Positions 8,313 through 19,668 of a stretch of 40,632 bases of DNA are shown piece after piece. A model generated the notes under the pieces. It did no database searches. It had not been told where the DNA came from and saw only the letters and a list, made by a program, of their open reading frames with translations. The position numbers and the translations under genes were made by a program. This DNA comes from Bacteroidia bacterium (GTDB taxonomy: Bacteria > Bacteroidota > Bacteroidia > SpSt-205): assembly GCA_025054525.1 (NCBI GenBank), contig JANWZJ010000011.1:1-40632 (forward strand). Reading direction: 5' to 3'. Numbering within the stretch: position 1 is the first letter of the stretch; each line of letters opens with the position of its first letter.

Positions 8313-11300
8313 GAAGTCGAAGGGCTTTTCCTACGAGAACCGCCAGACCTGCGAGTAGAACGCGTAGGCGCCACAGAAATAGGTGGCGCTGGCGCAGGTG
8401 CTTCTTCTGCAATAGAAGGCAACGGCAAGGATATAGTAGTCTCTTCCGCCCTTCGCCCTACATAGCCCGTGCCCGCAGGTATCTTTTGCCCTGTGATGAC
8501 ATTCTCCTTGAGACCTACTAACTCATCCGTTTTCGCGGTAACTGCCGCATCTATAAGCACCCGAATCGTCTCTTGGAACGAAGCCGCAGATAGCCAACTG
8601 CGCGTCGTGGAAGCCGCCCGACTGATACCTAAGAGCTTCGGCTGGGCAATCGCTGGGCGAGCAGGACGCGCCTTTATCAAGGGCAAACCTGTTTTCTCTA
8701 AGTAAGCATTCACTTCCTGAAGCCGAGAAGGCGTAATAAGCGAGCCTACCTGATATTCAGAAGAACCACCTGCATCCGTAACAATCATCTTGTTCTCTAA
8801 ATGCGCGTTTTCTTGGAAGAACTCAGACTTATCCACGACCTCCTCTGGCAAGAAAATAGTATCGCCAGGGTCTACTATTTCTACCTTCTGCAGCATTTGG
8901 CGCAGAATGATCTCCAAATGCTTCGTACTAATGCGCACGGCTTGGGGAGCATAGATAAGCTGGATATTGCGCAGAAGGTACTCAGCTACTGCAGATATAC
9001 CCTTGATGCGGAGAATATCATGCGGGCTAACCGGTCCATCACAGAGAGGCTGTCCTGCACGCACTCGGTCCCCATCATACACTAACAACAACCGTGCAAC
9101 AGGCACCTTGTGCAGAATACGCATCTTGCCATCCGTGGAGGCAACCTCTATTTCATGATAACTGGCCCGTCTTTTACCGATTCGCACGATACCGTCTATC
9201 TCAGCCAACACAGCAGCGGCATTCGGGGATCGGGCTTCAAATAGCTCAGAGACTCGTGGTAGTCCCCCCGTGATATCCGCCGTTCGGGCTGTTTGAATAG
9301 GTGTACGGGCTAAGATATCGCCAGCCTTTACCGCCTCGCCATGACGTATCATGATTCGCGCCCCACTCGGTAAAGGGAATCTGTCCTTGGCTTCTCCGTA
9401 TTCATTCAGAATGATGAGCCCTGGGGTGCGTGTCCGACTGGTGCGAGGAGGCTCTACGACGATATACTCTTCCCGCTGCGTCTCAGCGATTACCTCTCGG
9501 CGGTATGTTTCGCCTTCTTCTAAATCATTCCACTGAACCGTCCCGTCATGCCCCGCTACGATATGCCTTGCATATGGATCCCATGTGCATATCTCTTGCC
9601 CTTTACCGACGAGCTGTCCTGATTTGACCTTGAGCACGGATGCATAGGGTAAGTCCGCACGCCAAATCACCTGCTGCGTTTGGGGATGAAGAAGAAGGAC
9701 TTCTGAAGTACGACTGAGTACAACCTCCTCAGTCATGCCACTTCCTATCTCCCGATGGGCTGTGCGTAGCTCCGTAAACTCTACGATTCCTTCGTATTTC
9801 GCTTTGAGCGCACTCTGTCCTGCGATGCGCTGAGCGGTACCCCCCGTATGGAATGTACGGAGCGTAAGCTGCGTCCCTGGCTCACCTATGGACTGCGCTG
9901 CAATAATCCCTACGGCTTCTCCTACTTCCACCAACCGCCCGATGGCTAAGTGGCGCCCGTAGCACTTCTGACATATGCCCCGCTCTGCTTCACAAGTGAT
10001 TGGCGAACGAATTTCTACCGACTCTACGCCCGCCCCCTCTATCTTTTTGGCGATTTCATCGGTGATTTCCGCCCCTGCTTCGCAGAGTTTTTCGCCTGTC
10101 TCTGGATGATAAATATCATTGAGCGCGAACCGCCCCGCGATCCGAGAAGCCAACGACTCTACCAGCTCGTCGTTCTCATCATACAGAGCGGTAATGCGGA
10201 AACCGCGCAGCGTACCGCAGTCTTCCTCGGTTACCACTACATCTTGGGCTACATCCACTAGCTTACGAGTGAGATAACCTGCATCAGCCGTCTTGAGAGC
10301 CGTATCCGCCAAGCCTTTACGCGCACCATGGGTGGAAATGAAGTATTCTATCACATTTAGCCCTTCCCTCAGGCTGGAAAGAATGGGTGTCTCTATAATC
10401 TCACCACCGCCTAAGCGCCGATGGGGTTTATTCATAAGTCCGCGCAAGGCACAGAGCTGCCGTACCTGTTCCCGAGAACCACGCGCACCCGAGTGCATCA
10501 TCATGTAAATCGGATTGAAGCCCTCCTCGTGTTTCTCTAACTCCCGAATGAGCTGGTCTGTAATCTCGTTAGAAGTGCGCGTCCACAGGTCTATGATTTT
10601 ATTATACCTCTCACCCTCACTGATGAAGCCACTCTGATACTGCTCACGAATCTCCTCTCTCTCCTGGAAACCCTTCTGGATAAGCAGCTCACGATTAGAG
10701 GGAACAATCACATCATGTAAGGTGAATGAAAGCCCTCCCTTGAAAGCGGAGTTGAACCCTAACTCCTTAATCTTATCCAAGAAATCCGCAGTGCGACGAT
10801 GATCCGTGCGCCGAAAGACTTCCATAATCACATCCCGAATCGCACCTTTCGTAAGTAGTCCATTTACATAAGGCATCTCGGGGGGAAGCGTTTCATTGAA
10901 GATGACGCGACCGGCGGTGGTATAAATCCGTTTATAGCTACCTACTTGCTCTATTGCCTTATCTTCCTTCTCGTTGCCCAACACCCAAACCTCCTGTTCT
11001 GCGGGAAGACGCACATTCACGATAGCATGAAGGGCGATTTTTCCTGTATGATAGGCTTGAAGGACTTCTTTGAGACTGCTGAACTGCCTACCTTCGCCTA
11101 AGGCGCCCCGACGCAGCTTCGTAATATAATAGAGCCCTAATACCATATCCTGCGAAGGCACTGCGATAGGGGCTCCATTCGCTGGATGAAGGATATTATG
11201 ACTGGAGAGGAGAAGTATTTGCGATTCTAAGATAGCTGCTTGGCTTAGCGGTACGTGGACAGCCATCTGGTCTCCATCAAAGTCTGCATTATACCCTGTG

Positions 11301-12853
11301 CATACCAGCGGGTGCAGTTGAATAGCTTTGCCCTCTACGAGCTTGGGTTGGAAGGCTTGAATGCCTAAACGGTGTAAAGTTGGAGCGCGATTGAGCAAGA
11401 CGGGGTGTCCGCGCAAGATATTCTCCAAAATGGGCCAGATTCGGGGGTCTTTTCGCTCCACGAGGCGCCGACCACTTTTCTCAGTGCGCACGATTCGCTG
11501 CGCAAGTAAATCCCGAATAATGAAAGGCTTGAAGAGTTCAGCTGCCATGTCCTTAGGCAGACCGCACTCGTGAAGTTTGAGATGGGGTCCTACGACGATG
11601 ACCGAGCGCCCTGAATAATCCACGCGCTTTCCTAAGAGATTCTGCCGAAAGCGTCCTTGTTTGCCTTTGATATTTTCGCTGAGGGAGCGTAAGATACGAC
11701 CACTGGTGCTTTCGGCTGAAGCGCGAGTTTGATTGCGCTTACGCGCACTATCTAATAGCGCATCCACAGCCTCTTGGAGCATGCGCCGCTCATTATTGAG
11801 GAGGATTTCGGGGGTGCGGCTTTCCATCATCCGTTTGAGGCGATTATTGCGCTGGATGAGACGACGATAGAGATCGTTAAGGTCTGCCGCCGTAAAACGC
11901 CCCCCAGGCAAAGGAATAAGCGGGCGTAAATCCGGCGGCACCACCGGAATCACTCGTAAAATCATCCACACAGGCTTATTCTCCACACGCCGATTGGCGG
12001 TGCGAAACTCCTCTACCACCTTAAGGCGACGGAGAATGTCCGTGCGACGCTGTATCGAGATTTCCTTCTCTAAATCTTCTCGGAGCTTGGCAGCGAGTTT
12101 GTCTAAGTTGAGCCGTTTCAGAAGCTCCTCTAATGCTTGCGCTCCGAGTTTCGCCACGAACGATTCAGGCTGGATGGTAGGGTCCTCCTTGGCGGCTGCT
12201 TGCAGGGCCTTGACGATGCGCGAATACTCCTCCGCAGTGAGCAAATCTCCCTCCTGCAGATACAAGGTATTTTCCTGCTGACGAGAGCCCCGACTGGGAC
12301 GAGGTGCTACCCCATCTTCTATCATGCTGCGCGTCGCACCCCCTAACGGATTACGAGGAAGGCGATTGACATCCCCAGGCTGTAGCACTACATACCGATC
12401 ATAATAGACCACTTGCTCTAACTTTTTGGCATTATAGCCTAAAAGCATCCCCAGTTTAGGAGGGTTATAGCGGAAATACCAAGGATGAACAATAGGCTCC
12501 TGAAGCGTAATGTGTCCCGTGCGAACCCTACGCCACTTTTTCTCTATGACCTCCACACCACACTTATCACAGCGAATGCCCTTGTAGCGAATGCCTTTGT
12601 ACTTACCACAGTAACATTCGTAATCCTTGATGGGGCCGAAAATTCGCTCGCAGAAAAGCCCACCGATTTCAGGTTTGTGCGTGCGATAGTCAATCGTCTC
12701 CGCTCGCACGACTTCTCCTTTACTCCACTCCTGCTGAATGCGATCCGGTGAAGCCAAGGAGATCGTTACACGCCGAATAGGCGCTTGTATCATGACTGTA
12801 GAATGTTTAGGAGAAGGGTTGTTAGAGTTGGACATGGTACGAGTTTGTTCCAT
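8309..12853 (-). CDS. rpoC: DNA-directed RNA polymerase subunit beta'
   Basis: [16 protein letters not shown] catalytic motif, [11 protein letters not shown] zinc site, [10 protein letters not shown]; 1514 aa. Confidence 0.99.
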   Translation of the reverse strand: MEQTRTMSNSNNPSPKHSTVMIQAPIRRVTISLASPDRIQQEWSKGEVVRAETIDYRTHKPEIGGLFCERIFGPIKDYECYCGKYKGIRYKGIRCDKCGVEVIEKKWRRVRTGHITLQEPIVHPWYFRYNPPKLGMLLGYNAKKLEQVVYYDRYVVLQPGDVNRLPRNPLGGATRSMIEDGVAPRPSRGSRQQENTLYLQEGDLLTAEEYSRIVKALQAAAKEDPTIQPESFVAKLGAQALEELLKRLNLDKLAAKLREDLEKEISIQRRTDILRRLKVVEEFRTANRRVENKPVWMILRVIPVVPPDLRPLIPLPGGRFTAADLNDLYRRLIQRNNRLKRMMESRTPEILLNNERRMLQEAVDALLDSARKRNQTRASAESTSGRILRSLSENIKGKQGRFRQNLLGKRVDYSGRSVIVVGPHLKLHECGLPKDMAAELFKPFIIRDLLAQRIVRTEKSGRRLVERKDPRIWPILENILRGHPVLLNRAPTLHRLGIQAFQPKLVEGKAIQLHPLVCTGYNADFDGDQMAVHVPLSQAAILESQILLLSSHNILHPANGAPIAVPSQDMVLGLYYITKLRRGALGEGRQFSSLKEVLQAYHTGKIALHAIVNVRLPAEQEVWVLGNEKEDKAIEQVGSYKRIYTTAGRVIFNETLPPEMPYVNGLLTKGAIRDVIMEVFRRTDHRRTADFLDKIKELGFNSAFKGGLSFTLHDVIVPSNRELLIQKGFQEREEIREQYQSGFISEGERYNKIIDLWTRTSNEITDQLIRELEKHEEGFNPIYMMMHSGARGSREQVRQLCALRGLMNKPHRRLGGGEIIETPILSSLREGLNVIEYFISTHGARKGLADTALKTADAGYLTRKLVDVAQDVVVTEEDCGTLRGFRITALYDENDELVESLASRIAGRFALNDIYHPETGEKLCEAGAEITDEIAKKIEGAGVESVEIRSPITCEAERGICQKCYGRHLAIGRLVEVGEAVGIIAAQSIGEPGTQLTLRTFHTGGTAQRIAGQSALKAKYEGIVEFTELRTAHREIGSGMTEEVVLSRTSEVLLLHPQTQQVIWRADLPYASVLKVKSGQLVGKGQEICTWDPYARHIVAGHDGTVQWNDLEEGETYRREVIAETQREEYIVVEPPRTSRTRTPGLIILNEYGEAKDRFPLPSGARIMIRHGEAVKAGDILARTPIQTARTADITGGLPRVSELFEARSPNAAAVLAEIDGIVRIGKRRASYHEIEVASTDGKMRILHKVPVARLLLVYDGDRVRAGQPLCDGPVSPHDILRIKGISAVAEYLLRNIQLIYAPQAVRISTKHLEIILRQMLQKVEIVDPGDTIFLPEEVVDKSEFFQENAHLENKMIVTDAGGSSEYQVGSLITPSRLQEVNAYLEKTGLPLIKARPARPAIAQPKLLGISRAASTTRSWLSAASFQETIRVLIDAAVTAKTDELVGLKENVITGQKIPAGTGYVGRRAEETTISLPLPSIAEEAPAPAPPISVAPTRSTRRSGGSRRKSPSTS

Positions 12854-12868
12854 ATGAGGTAGGAAAGT

Positions 12869-15800
12869 TTATTCGGTTTTGATGTCCAAGGCTAAACCAC
12901 GCAGTTCATTAACGAGGACTTGGAAGGAATCGGGCACACCGAAGTAGGAGATATTTTCTCCTTTGATGATGGCTTCATGGGCTTTCATGCGTCCTTCTAT
13001 ATCATCGGATTTGATGGTAAGCATTTCTTGGAGGAGATTAGCGGCGCCGAAGGCTTCCAAGGCCCAGACTTCCATTTCACCTAAGCGTTGTCCGCCTTGA
13101 TGGGACCTTCCGCCCAGCGGCTGCGATGTAACCACCCCGTACGGCCCTACCGAGCGAGCATGCATCTTATCATCCACCATGTGATTGAGCTTGAACATGT
13201 AAATCACCCCTACGGTAGCGGGCTGGTCAAATCGCTCACCTGTCTGACCGTCATAGAGATAGACACGCCCATCGCGCGGCAGTCCCGCTTTTTCCAACCA
13301 GGCATTCACCTCCTCATAGCTGGGTCCTGCGAAAGGCGGCACCTCAAACTTCACCCCCAGTTTCTTCCCCGCCCAGCCCAAAATAGCCTCGTAAATCTGC
13401 CCGATATTCATGCGTGAGGGCACACCAAGGGGGTTTAGGACGATATCCACAGGCGTGCCATCCTCCAAATAAGGCATATCTTCTACAGGGGCAATCTTTG
13501 CAATAACCCCTTTATTACCATGGCGCCCAGCCAGCTTATCTCCCACCTTAATCTTGCGCTTGGTAGCTACATATACCTTGGCCATTTTGAGGACGCCATT
13601 TGGTAAATCATCCCCCGTAAGCAAATAAGTCTTTTCTCGCTGGGCATCCATCTGATAACGAGCCTGAAGCGTAACATAGTTCTGAAAAAGACGCTCTATG
13701 AGCTGATTGGTATGAGGATCATCCGTCCAGTCCGAAGGATTGAGGTCCTCAAACTTAGCTGCATTTAGCCAGTTTTGGGTAAGCTTTTTGCCAGGGGGAA
13801 GTTTTTCTGAACCCATGCGGTCCTTAATGGAAATCAACTTTTTACCCTCTAAAAGGCGAGTGAGCTTCTCAATCATCTGGGCTTTGAGCTGAGCGAGATT
13901 CTCGGTGAGTTGTTTGTCTATTTCACGCTCCTTTTGTTTGCGTTCCTCTGTAGAGAGCGGCTTACGGTCGCGCCGATAGAGGTGGGTCTCTATGACATAG
14001 CCATGCGAAGCAGGAGGCATCGTAAGGGAAGTACTCTTGACTTCGGTACTTCTGTCCCCGAAAATCTGGCGCAACAGCTTCTGCTCAGGCATCAGGTCTG
14101 AGCTCTGACCTCTCGGCGTAACCTTCCCCACCAAAATATCCCCCTCTCTCACCTCCGTACCTACCCGCACGATACCATCCTCATCTAAGAAGCGAATCCG
14201 TTCGTCGGACTCATTAGGGATTTCACGAACCAATTCCTCTGGACCTGCTTTCGTCTCCCGCACATCTACTTCAAACTCTTGAATCGCTATGCTCGTGAGC
14301 AGATCATCCTGAACGATGCGCTGCGAAATAACAATAGCATCTTCAAAGTTATAGCCCCGCCAGGGCATGAATGCAACAAGTAGATTTTTGCCCAGTGCTG
14401 CTTCTCCATTTTCCACGGAGAAACCTTCTACCAGCGGCTGTCCTTTCACTACACGCTGCCCTTTGCGTACAATAGGGCGAAGGTTGAGGCAGGTATTCTC
14501 ATTCGTGCGACGGAACTTAGGCACCTCATATACAACTACATTTGGCTGGAAAGAAGTAAGCTCCTCCTCCAGAGGACGCTCATATTCCACTTCTATCCGA
14601 GTGGAATCTACATAACGCACGACCCCTGGATATTCGGCATACAGAAGTACTCGGCTGTCCCGAGCCACATGCTTTTCCATGCCAGTGCCGACAATAGGCG
14701 CTTCTGGGCGAAGAAGAGGCACAGCTTGCCGTTGCATGTTAGAGCCCATGAGCGCTCGGTTGGCGTCATCATGCTCTAAGAAAGGAATCAAGCTTGCCGA
14801 AAGCCCCAGCATCTGATCCGAAGCCACATCGGTAAAATCCAACTCGTTGATGGGCTTTTCTGGATATTCCCCTTCGTAACGAACCTGCAGCTCCGAAGGC
14901 GTATGTCCATTCAAGAAAGGGCGCAGCGGCGCAATAGCATAATGCTCTTCTTGGTCCGGGGAAAGATAAACAACCTCTTGCGTGCGCGGCTTGCCCTTCT
15001 TAGGGTCAAAGGGATGATAAGGCGTCTCTAAGAAGCCCATTTCATTGACACGAGCATAGATAGCGAGGGAGTTGATGAGTCCGATATTAGCGCCTTCGGG
15101 AGTTTCTATGGGACATAAGCGTCCATAATGCGAATAATGCACATCCCGCGCCTCAAACCCTGCATGTTCTCGGGATAAACCCCCTGGTCCGATGGCAGTG
15201 ATTCGGCGCTTGTGGGAGAGCTCGGAGAGAGGGTTTGTCTGGTCTACAAGCTGGCTGAGCTGCCCCTGTGCGAAGAAAGAGCTGATGGGACCCGTAAAGA
15301 ACTTCGTAGCGATAAGATCAGAGGGCTTGACCTCGTCGCCCTCGTACGTGCTCATGCGCTCCCGTATATTGCGAGTGAAGCGATTGAGCCCTACGCCGAC
15401 CTGCGCATACATCTGCTCACCCACAGTACGCACCCGGCGATGCGCTAAATGATCCTCTTCGTCTCCTTCTCTTTCACCTTTGAGCAAGGCTTGGAGCGTT
15501 CGTACGATCGCTACTACATCCTCTAAACGCAAAATAGGGTCTGTATAGAGCTGCTTCCCGTATAGCTTACGATTGATTTGAAAGCGTCCTACGCGTCCGA
15601 GGTCATACCTTTTATCGGAGAGGAGCTGCTTTTCCACGAAGTTGCGGGCTGTTTCTTCATCTACACTATTAGCTTCGGAGCCCCGTAAGAGCTTATACAG
15701 CTCCACACAAGCAGAAGTGTGCGAGTAGCTCGGATCCTGCCGAAGCGTTGCAAAGATGACATGCTGCTCATCTTGATATTCTGGCTTGATGAGGTAGATA

Positions 15801-16690
15801 GTATCTATCATGTTTTCACGGAGGGTCTTCCAATCTTCCTCCCGAAGAATATGTCCTAACTCAAAAATAGGCTTGACGCGACGCACAGTCGTCATCTCGC
15901 CGCTCTCGTGATCGGTGATTTCTTCTTGTTCGGTACGACTGATACGAGAAGCCAGCTTTCGCCCTACATACGCTGCAAACTGCTTTTCAGAACGAATACT
16001 ACTTAGCTTAATTTCGTCTGCAAGGTCAAAATACTTCACAATATCTGCGTCAGAACTCAATCCGAGCACACGCAGCAGCACTGTTACAGGGGAACCCCGC
16101 TTGCGGTCAAAATATACCTTGGTAAAGCCCGTATGATCTGTATAGAACTCTACCCATGTACCTTTATGCGGTATGACGCGAGCCCCGAAAGTTTTCTCCA
16201 TCGTGCCCGCCCTCGTAGTAGCGGAGAAAAGAATACCCGGCGAACGATGAAGTTGATTGATGATGATTTTTTCTACGCCGTTTATGATGAAAGTACCGCG
16301 GGGCGTCATATAAGGGATAGTACCGAGATAGACCCATTCTTCTTTGGGGCGAAAACTTTCGGTGCGCCCTTCCTGCATAGCTTTGGGCATAGAAAGCACG
16401 AAACGCATTTTGAGCTGAACCCCATAGGTAAGTTTGCGCACTTTGCATTCTTCGGGGGTGTAGCGAGGAGGCTCCAATACATAGTCCGTAAAGTCCAGCT
16501 CGTATTCATCCCGACTATCTCGTACAGGAAAATACTCTCGGAAAACCTGATGCAACCCCTCGTCCTTGCGCTTTTCGGGAGGGGTATCCAGGTCCATGAA
16601 GCGTTTAAACGAGTCCAACTGAATGGAAAGCAGGTCCGGTACTTGGACGACCGAACGCTGATTAGAGAAACGAATCCGTTCCTTACTCAT
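12869..16690 (-). CDS. rpoB: DNA-directed RNA polymerase subunit beta
   Basis: RITAIGPGGLSREHAGFEARDVHYSHYGRLCPIETPEGANIGLI, GRHGNKGVI, GGQRLGEMEVWALEAFGAA. Confidence 0.99.
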   Translation of the reverse strand: MSKERIRFSNQRSVVQVPDLLSIQLDSFKRFMDLDTPPEKRKDEGLHQVFREYFPVRDSRDEYELDFTDYVLEPPRYTPEECKVRKLTYGVQLKMRFVLSMPKAMQEGRTESFRPKEEWVYLGTIPYMTPRGTFIINGVEKIIINQLHRSPGILFSATTRAGTMEKTFGARVIPHKGTWVEFYTDHTGFTKVYFDRKRGSPVTVLLRVLGLSSDADIVKYFDLADEIKLSSIRSEKQFAAYVGRKLASRISRTEQEEITDHESGEMTTVRRVKPIFELGHILREEDWKTLRENMIDTIYLIKPEYQDEQHVIFATLRQDPSYSHTSACVELYKLLRGSEANSVDEETARNFVEKQLLSDKRYDLGRVGRFQINRKLYGKQLYTDPILRLEDVVAIVRTLQALLKGEREGDEEDHLAHRRVRTVGEQMYAQVGVGLNRFTRNIRERMSTYEGDEVKPSDLIATKFFTGPISSFFAQGQLSQLVDQTNPLSELSHKRRITAIGPGGLSREHAGFEARDVHYSHYGRLCPIETPEGANIGLINSLAIYARVNEMGFLETPYHPFDPKKGKPRTQEVVYLSPDQEEHYAIAPLRPFLNGHTPSELQVRYEGEYPEKPINELDFTDVASDQMLGLSASLIPFLEHDDANRALMGSNMQRQAVPLLRPEAPIVGTGMEKHVARDSRVLLYAEYPGVVRYVDSTRIEVEYERPLEEELTSFQPNVVVYEVPKFRRTNENTCLNLRPIVRKGQRVVKGQPLVEGFSVENGEAALGKNLLVAFMPWRGYNFEDAIVISQRIVQDDLLTSIAIQEFEVDVRETKAGPEELVREIPNESDERIRFLDEDGIVRVGTEVREGDILVGKVTPRGQSSDLMPEQKLLRQIFGDRSTEVKSTSLTMPPASHGYVIETHLYRRDRKPLSTEERKQKEREIDKQLTENLAQLKAQMIEKLTRLLEGKKLISIKDRMGSEKLPPGKKLTQNWLNAAKFEDLNPSDWTDDPHTNQLIERLFQNYVTLQARYQMDAQREKTYLLTGDDLPNGVLKMAKVYVATKRKIKVGDKLAGRHGNKGVIAKIAPVEDMPYLEDGTPVDIVLNPLGVPSRMNIGQIYEAILGWAGKKLGVKFEVPPFAGPSYEEVNAWLEKAGLPRDGRVYLYDGQTGERFDQPATVGVIYMFKLNHMVDDKMHARSVGPYGVVTSQPLGGRSHQGGQRLGEMEVWALEAFGAANLLQEMLTIKSDDIEGRMKAHEAIIKGENISYFGVPDSFQVLVNELRGLALDIKTE

Positions 16691-16733
16691 ATGAGGGAGG
16701 TAGTGAAGTGCGAAAACAAAATAAGGATAGGGG

Positions 16734-16758
16734 GCTACTCTCTAAGGAAGAGTAGCCT
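16734..16758 (-). promoter_or_regulatory. Hairpin in the rplL-rpoB spacer (candidate attenuator or RNase III site)
   Basis: 9-bp perfect stem ggctactct/agagtagcc with a 7-nt loop; T-rich CCTTATTTTGTTTT downstream on the transcribed strand. Confidence 0.6.
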
Positions 16759-16785
16759 CCGGGAGAGGAAGAGGGGCAGCGGTTT

Positions 16786-17172
16786 TTACTTAACCTCAAC
16801 GACTGCCCCGAGTTCGCTAAGCTGTTGCCGAATCTGCTCAGCCTCTTCGCGTGAGATTTTTTCCTTGATGGGCTGAGGGGCTTTGTCCACGAGTTCTTTG
16901 GCTTCCTTGAGACCCAAGCCTGTGATATTTTTCACGACTTTGACGACATCCAGTTTGCGTTCGCCAGGTGCTTTGAGGATGACATCAAACTCGGTTTTGG
17001 CGGGGGCTTGGGGCTCTGCAGCGGCGGCAGCAGGCGCCGCAGCCACCATGACAGGAGCCGCAGCGGCAGCCGGCTTGATTCCATACTCGTTCTCTAAAAT
17101 GGCAGCCAGCTCATTCACCTCTTTCACGGTGAGATTGACGAGAGTTTCTGCAAGTGCTTTTAGGTCAGCCAT
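16786..17172 (-). CDS. rplL: 50S ribosomal protein L7/L12
   Basis: [42 protein letters not shown]-like C-terminal domain. Confidence 0.98.
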   Translation of the reverse strand: MADLKALAETLVNLTVKEVNELAAILENEYGIKPAAAAAPVMVAAAPAAAAAEPQAPAKTEFDVILKAPGERKLDVVKVVKNITGLGLKEAKELVDKAPQPIKEKISREEAEQIRQQLSELGAVVEVK

Positions 17173-17187
17173 AGGTATAGGAGTTTT

Positions 17188-17721
17188 TCAGGAATTTTTT
17201 TCAGAGAGGGTTTTGAGGACTCCATGCAAGGTGTTCCCACCACTCTGGAGCGCAGAGATGAGCTGCTGCATAGGGGATTGCAATCGGGTGATGAGCTCAC
17301 CCAGCAGCTCTTGTTTAGACTTGATGCGGGTAAGGGCTTCCAAGTGCTGCGCTCCTACGAAAAGCGTCTCTTCCACATAAGCGCCCTTGAGCGCAGGAAA
17401 ATCAGCCTTCGTCTCTTGCTGGAAATTCTGAAGTACCTGAGCGGGTACTTTGGGATCGTCCTTGTAGAGGATGAGTGCGGTCATTTCGCGCAGGGCGGGC
17501 TCTAATGCCTCGACTTGGGCAATCCCTGCTTCTTTCATCGCCAAAGTAAGCAAGGTATTCTTGACGACTTGCATGCGCAGCCCTTTCTCGTAGAGCTTGC
17601 GCCGAAAAGCCAGTGTCTGCGCCGCATCCATATCGCCAGGATGGATTATATAAAATCCTGGCGATTCTCGTAAAGCAGCTGAGAGCCGTTGAATCAGCTC
17701 AGTTTTCTCTTGACGGGTCAT
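17188..17721 (-). CDS. rplJ: 50S ribosomal protein L10
   Basis: MTRQEKTELIQRLSAAL..., position between rplA and rplL. Confidence 0.95.
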   Translation of the reverse strand: MTRQEKTELIQRLSAALRESPGFYIIHPGDMDAAQTLAFRRKLYEKGLRMQVVKNTLLTLAMKEAGIAQVEALEPALREMTALILYKDDPKVPAQVLQNFQQETKADFPALKGAYVEETLFVGAQHLEALTRIKSKQELLGELITRLQSPMQQLISALQSGGNTLHGVLKTLSEKNS

Positions 17722-18404
17722 AGGCGTGTGCGATCTATAAGGAGTGAAGGGCTCATAGTAGTGGACATATACACAGAAAGAATATAGTTCCCTTTGAGTC
17801 CTGTGGGGCGAAGGGACTCCACGGTTTTGAGGGCTTCTACGGCATTCTCATATAACTTTTGATTGTCAAAGGAAGCCTTACCTATAGGAATATGAAGGAC
17901 ACCCGTTTTGTCGTTGCGAATTTCTATTTTACCTGCTTTGAGTTCTTTGATAGCTCGGGCAATATCGGGTGCCACTGTGCCGCTTTTGGGATTAGGCATG
18001 AGGCCGCGCGGACCGAGGATTTTCCCCAAGCGAGCAACCCGAGGCATAACATCTGGCGTACATACCACCGCATCAAAATCTAACCACCCCTGCTCTATGC
18101 GAGAAATATAAGCATCTAAGCCCGCATAATCGGCACCCGCAGCTAATGCCTCTTTTTCCTTGTCTGGTGCTACTAAGGCAAGCACACGCACAGAACGCCC
18201 TGTGCCATGAGGCAGACTCACGGTACCTCGTACCTGTTGATTCGGCTGGCGAGGGTCAATATTGAGGTCTATCGCCAGCTCAAAAGTAGAGTCAAACCGC
18301 TCAAAACGAACTTTTTTCAGCGTCTCTATGGCTTCTCTAAGCGCATAGGGACGGGCTTCAACCCGCTTGAGGGCAGCTAAGTATTTCTTTCCTCGGCGAG
18401 GCAT
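17718..18404 (-). CDS. rplA: 50S ribosomal protein L1
   Basis: MPRRGKKYLAALKRVE...FDSTFELAIDLNIDPRQPNQQVRGTVSLPHGTG...LGPRGLMPNPKSGTV. Start trimmed from the track. Confidence 0.97.
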   Translation of the reverse strand: MPRRGKKYLAALKRVEARPYALREAIETLKKVRFERFDSTFELAIDLNIDPRQPNQQVRGTVSLPHGTGRSVRVLALVAPDKEKEALAAGADYAGLDAYISRIEQGWLDFDAVVCTPDVMPRVARLGKILGPRGLMPNPKSGTVAPDIARAIKELKAGKIEIRNDKTGVLHIPIGKASFDNQKLYENAVEALKTVESLRPTGLKGNYILSVYMSTTMSPSLLIDRTRL

Positions 18405-18408
18405 AGGT

Positions 18409-18837
18409 TTAGCGTTCTCCTTGAATGATAAGTCCCATGCTACGGGCAGTGCCCGCAATCATTTGCATGGCGGCATCTATCGTATAGCAGTTGAGGTCTG
18501 GCATTTTTTTCTCAGCTATATCCCGAATTTGGGCCCACGTAACCGTACCTGCCTTCTTGCGGTTGGGCTCAGCCGAACCCTTCTCAATCTTGGCTGCTTT
18601 TTTGAGCAGTTCAGCCGCAGGCGGCGTCTTGAGGACAAACTCAAAGCTCTTGTCTTTGTATATCGTGATAATGACAGGGACAACTTCGCCCATCCGGTCT
18701 TGGGTGCGGGCGTTGAACTGCTTGCAGAACTCCATGATATTTACACCCTTAGAACCCAAAGCAGGCCCTATGGGCGGGGCAGGATTGGCTTGTCCTCCCT
18801 TAATCTGGAGCTTAACAACGGCTGCAACTTCTTTCAT
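18409..18837 (-). CDS. rplK: 50S ribosomal protein L11
   Basis: [35 protein letters not shown]. Confidence 0.98.
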   Translation of the reverse strand: MKEVAAVVKLQIKGGQANPAPPIGPALGSKGVNIMEFCKQFNARTQDRMGEVVPVIITIYKDKSFEFVLKTPPAAELLKKAAKIEKGSAEPNRKKAGTVTWAQIRDIAEKKMPDLNCYTIDAAMQMIAGTARSMGLIIQGER

Positions 18838-19376
18838 ATCGGCTCAGCGTGAGAGTAAGGAATTTCTATGGGAGTTTCGCGGCGGAAAACTTGGATTTTG
18901 ACCTGGATTCGCTGCTTCTCGGGATAGACTTCTGTAACATAGCCCTTGAGCCCCGAAAAGGGGCCTTCTATGATGCGCACCTCTTGTCCCACTTCAAAGA
19001 TTTGGTCTCCCTCTCCTACGGAAGAGGTAGCACGAGCCCGTGAGAGAATGTGGGATATTTCTGCTTCGGGTAGGGGGGTAGGGACGGCCTTGCGTGTGGA
19101 AGAGACAAAGTACATCACCCCAGGCACGAGCCGTAGCGCATGATATAGCTCCGAAATATACTTCTCCGCCGCGACCTCTACAAAAAGATAACCCGGCATG
19201 AATACTTTTTCTCGTTCTTTCTTCTTGCCGCCGGGGGTATCCCTGAGCACGCGCTCTATCGGTACGACAATATCTTTGACCTGATGTTCTATCTGCTGCC
19301 TACGCAGCTCCGAGCGAATGAGGTCTGCGATTTTCTTCTCTTGAGAAACTCGTACTTTGAGCGCGTACCAAGGCAT
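18834..19376 (-). CDS. nusG: Transcription termination/antitermination protein NusG
   Basis: [14 protein letters not shown]...MPGYLFVEV...[21 protein letters not shown]. Confidence 0.97.
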   Translation of the reverse strand: MPWYALKVRVSQEKKIADLIRSELRRQQIEHQVKDIVVPIERVLRDTPGGKKKEREKVFMPGYLFVEVAAEKYISELYHALRLVPGVMYFVSSTRKAVPTPLPEAEISHILSRARATSSVGEGDQIFEVGQEVRIIEGPFSGLKGYVTEVYPEKQRIQVKIQVFRRETPIEIPYSHAEPI

Positions 19377-19381
19377 AACCG

Positions 19382-19576
19382 CTAAAAGATAGAATAAATT
19401 CCTCGCATGACGCTGCTAAAGAGCAGGTCAATAAGCCCAATCACGATAGCAATAAGGAGGCTACCCACTAACACCGTAACGGTAGTACTGAAAAGCTGAG
19501 AGAAAGCCGGCCATTCCACTTTCTCCCGCCATTCTTGTGAGTAATCCCTCCAAAGTTTTGCGAGTTTTTCTCGCAT
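19382..19576 (-). CDS. secE: Preprotein translocase subunit SecE
   Basis: MREKLAKLWRDYSQEWREKVEWPAFSQLFSTTVTVLVGSLLIAIVIGLIDLL; the track ORF runs back into tRNA-Trp. Confidence 0.92.
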   Translation of the reverse strand: MREKLAKLWRDYSQEWREKVEWPAFSQLFSTTVTVLVGSLLIAIVIGLIDLLFSSVMRGIYSIF

Positions 19577-19578
19577 CG

Positions 19579-19651
<73 letters not shown>

Positions 19652-19660
19652 GAGAAGGGG

Positions 19661-19668
19661 CAAAGTTA
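19661..19668 (-). promoter_or_regulatory. Candidate -7 element TAACTTTG for tRNA-Trp/secE
   Basis: TAnnTTTG 9 nt upstream of the tRNA-Trp 5' end; its first three bases are the tuf TAA stop codon. Confidence 0.5.

Noticed and set aside
16133-16876. 247-aa plus-strand ORF opposite the rpoB 5' end
   Set aside because: Antisense to clearly coding rpoB/rplL; composition mirrors the opposite frame and no domain is recognisable.
17000-17070. Low-complexity Ala-rich stretch in rplL
   Set aside because: It is the normal flexible Ala-rich hinge of L7/L12.
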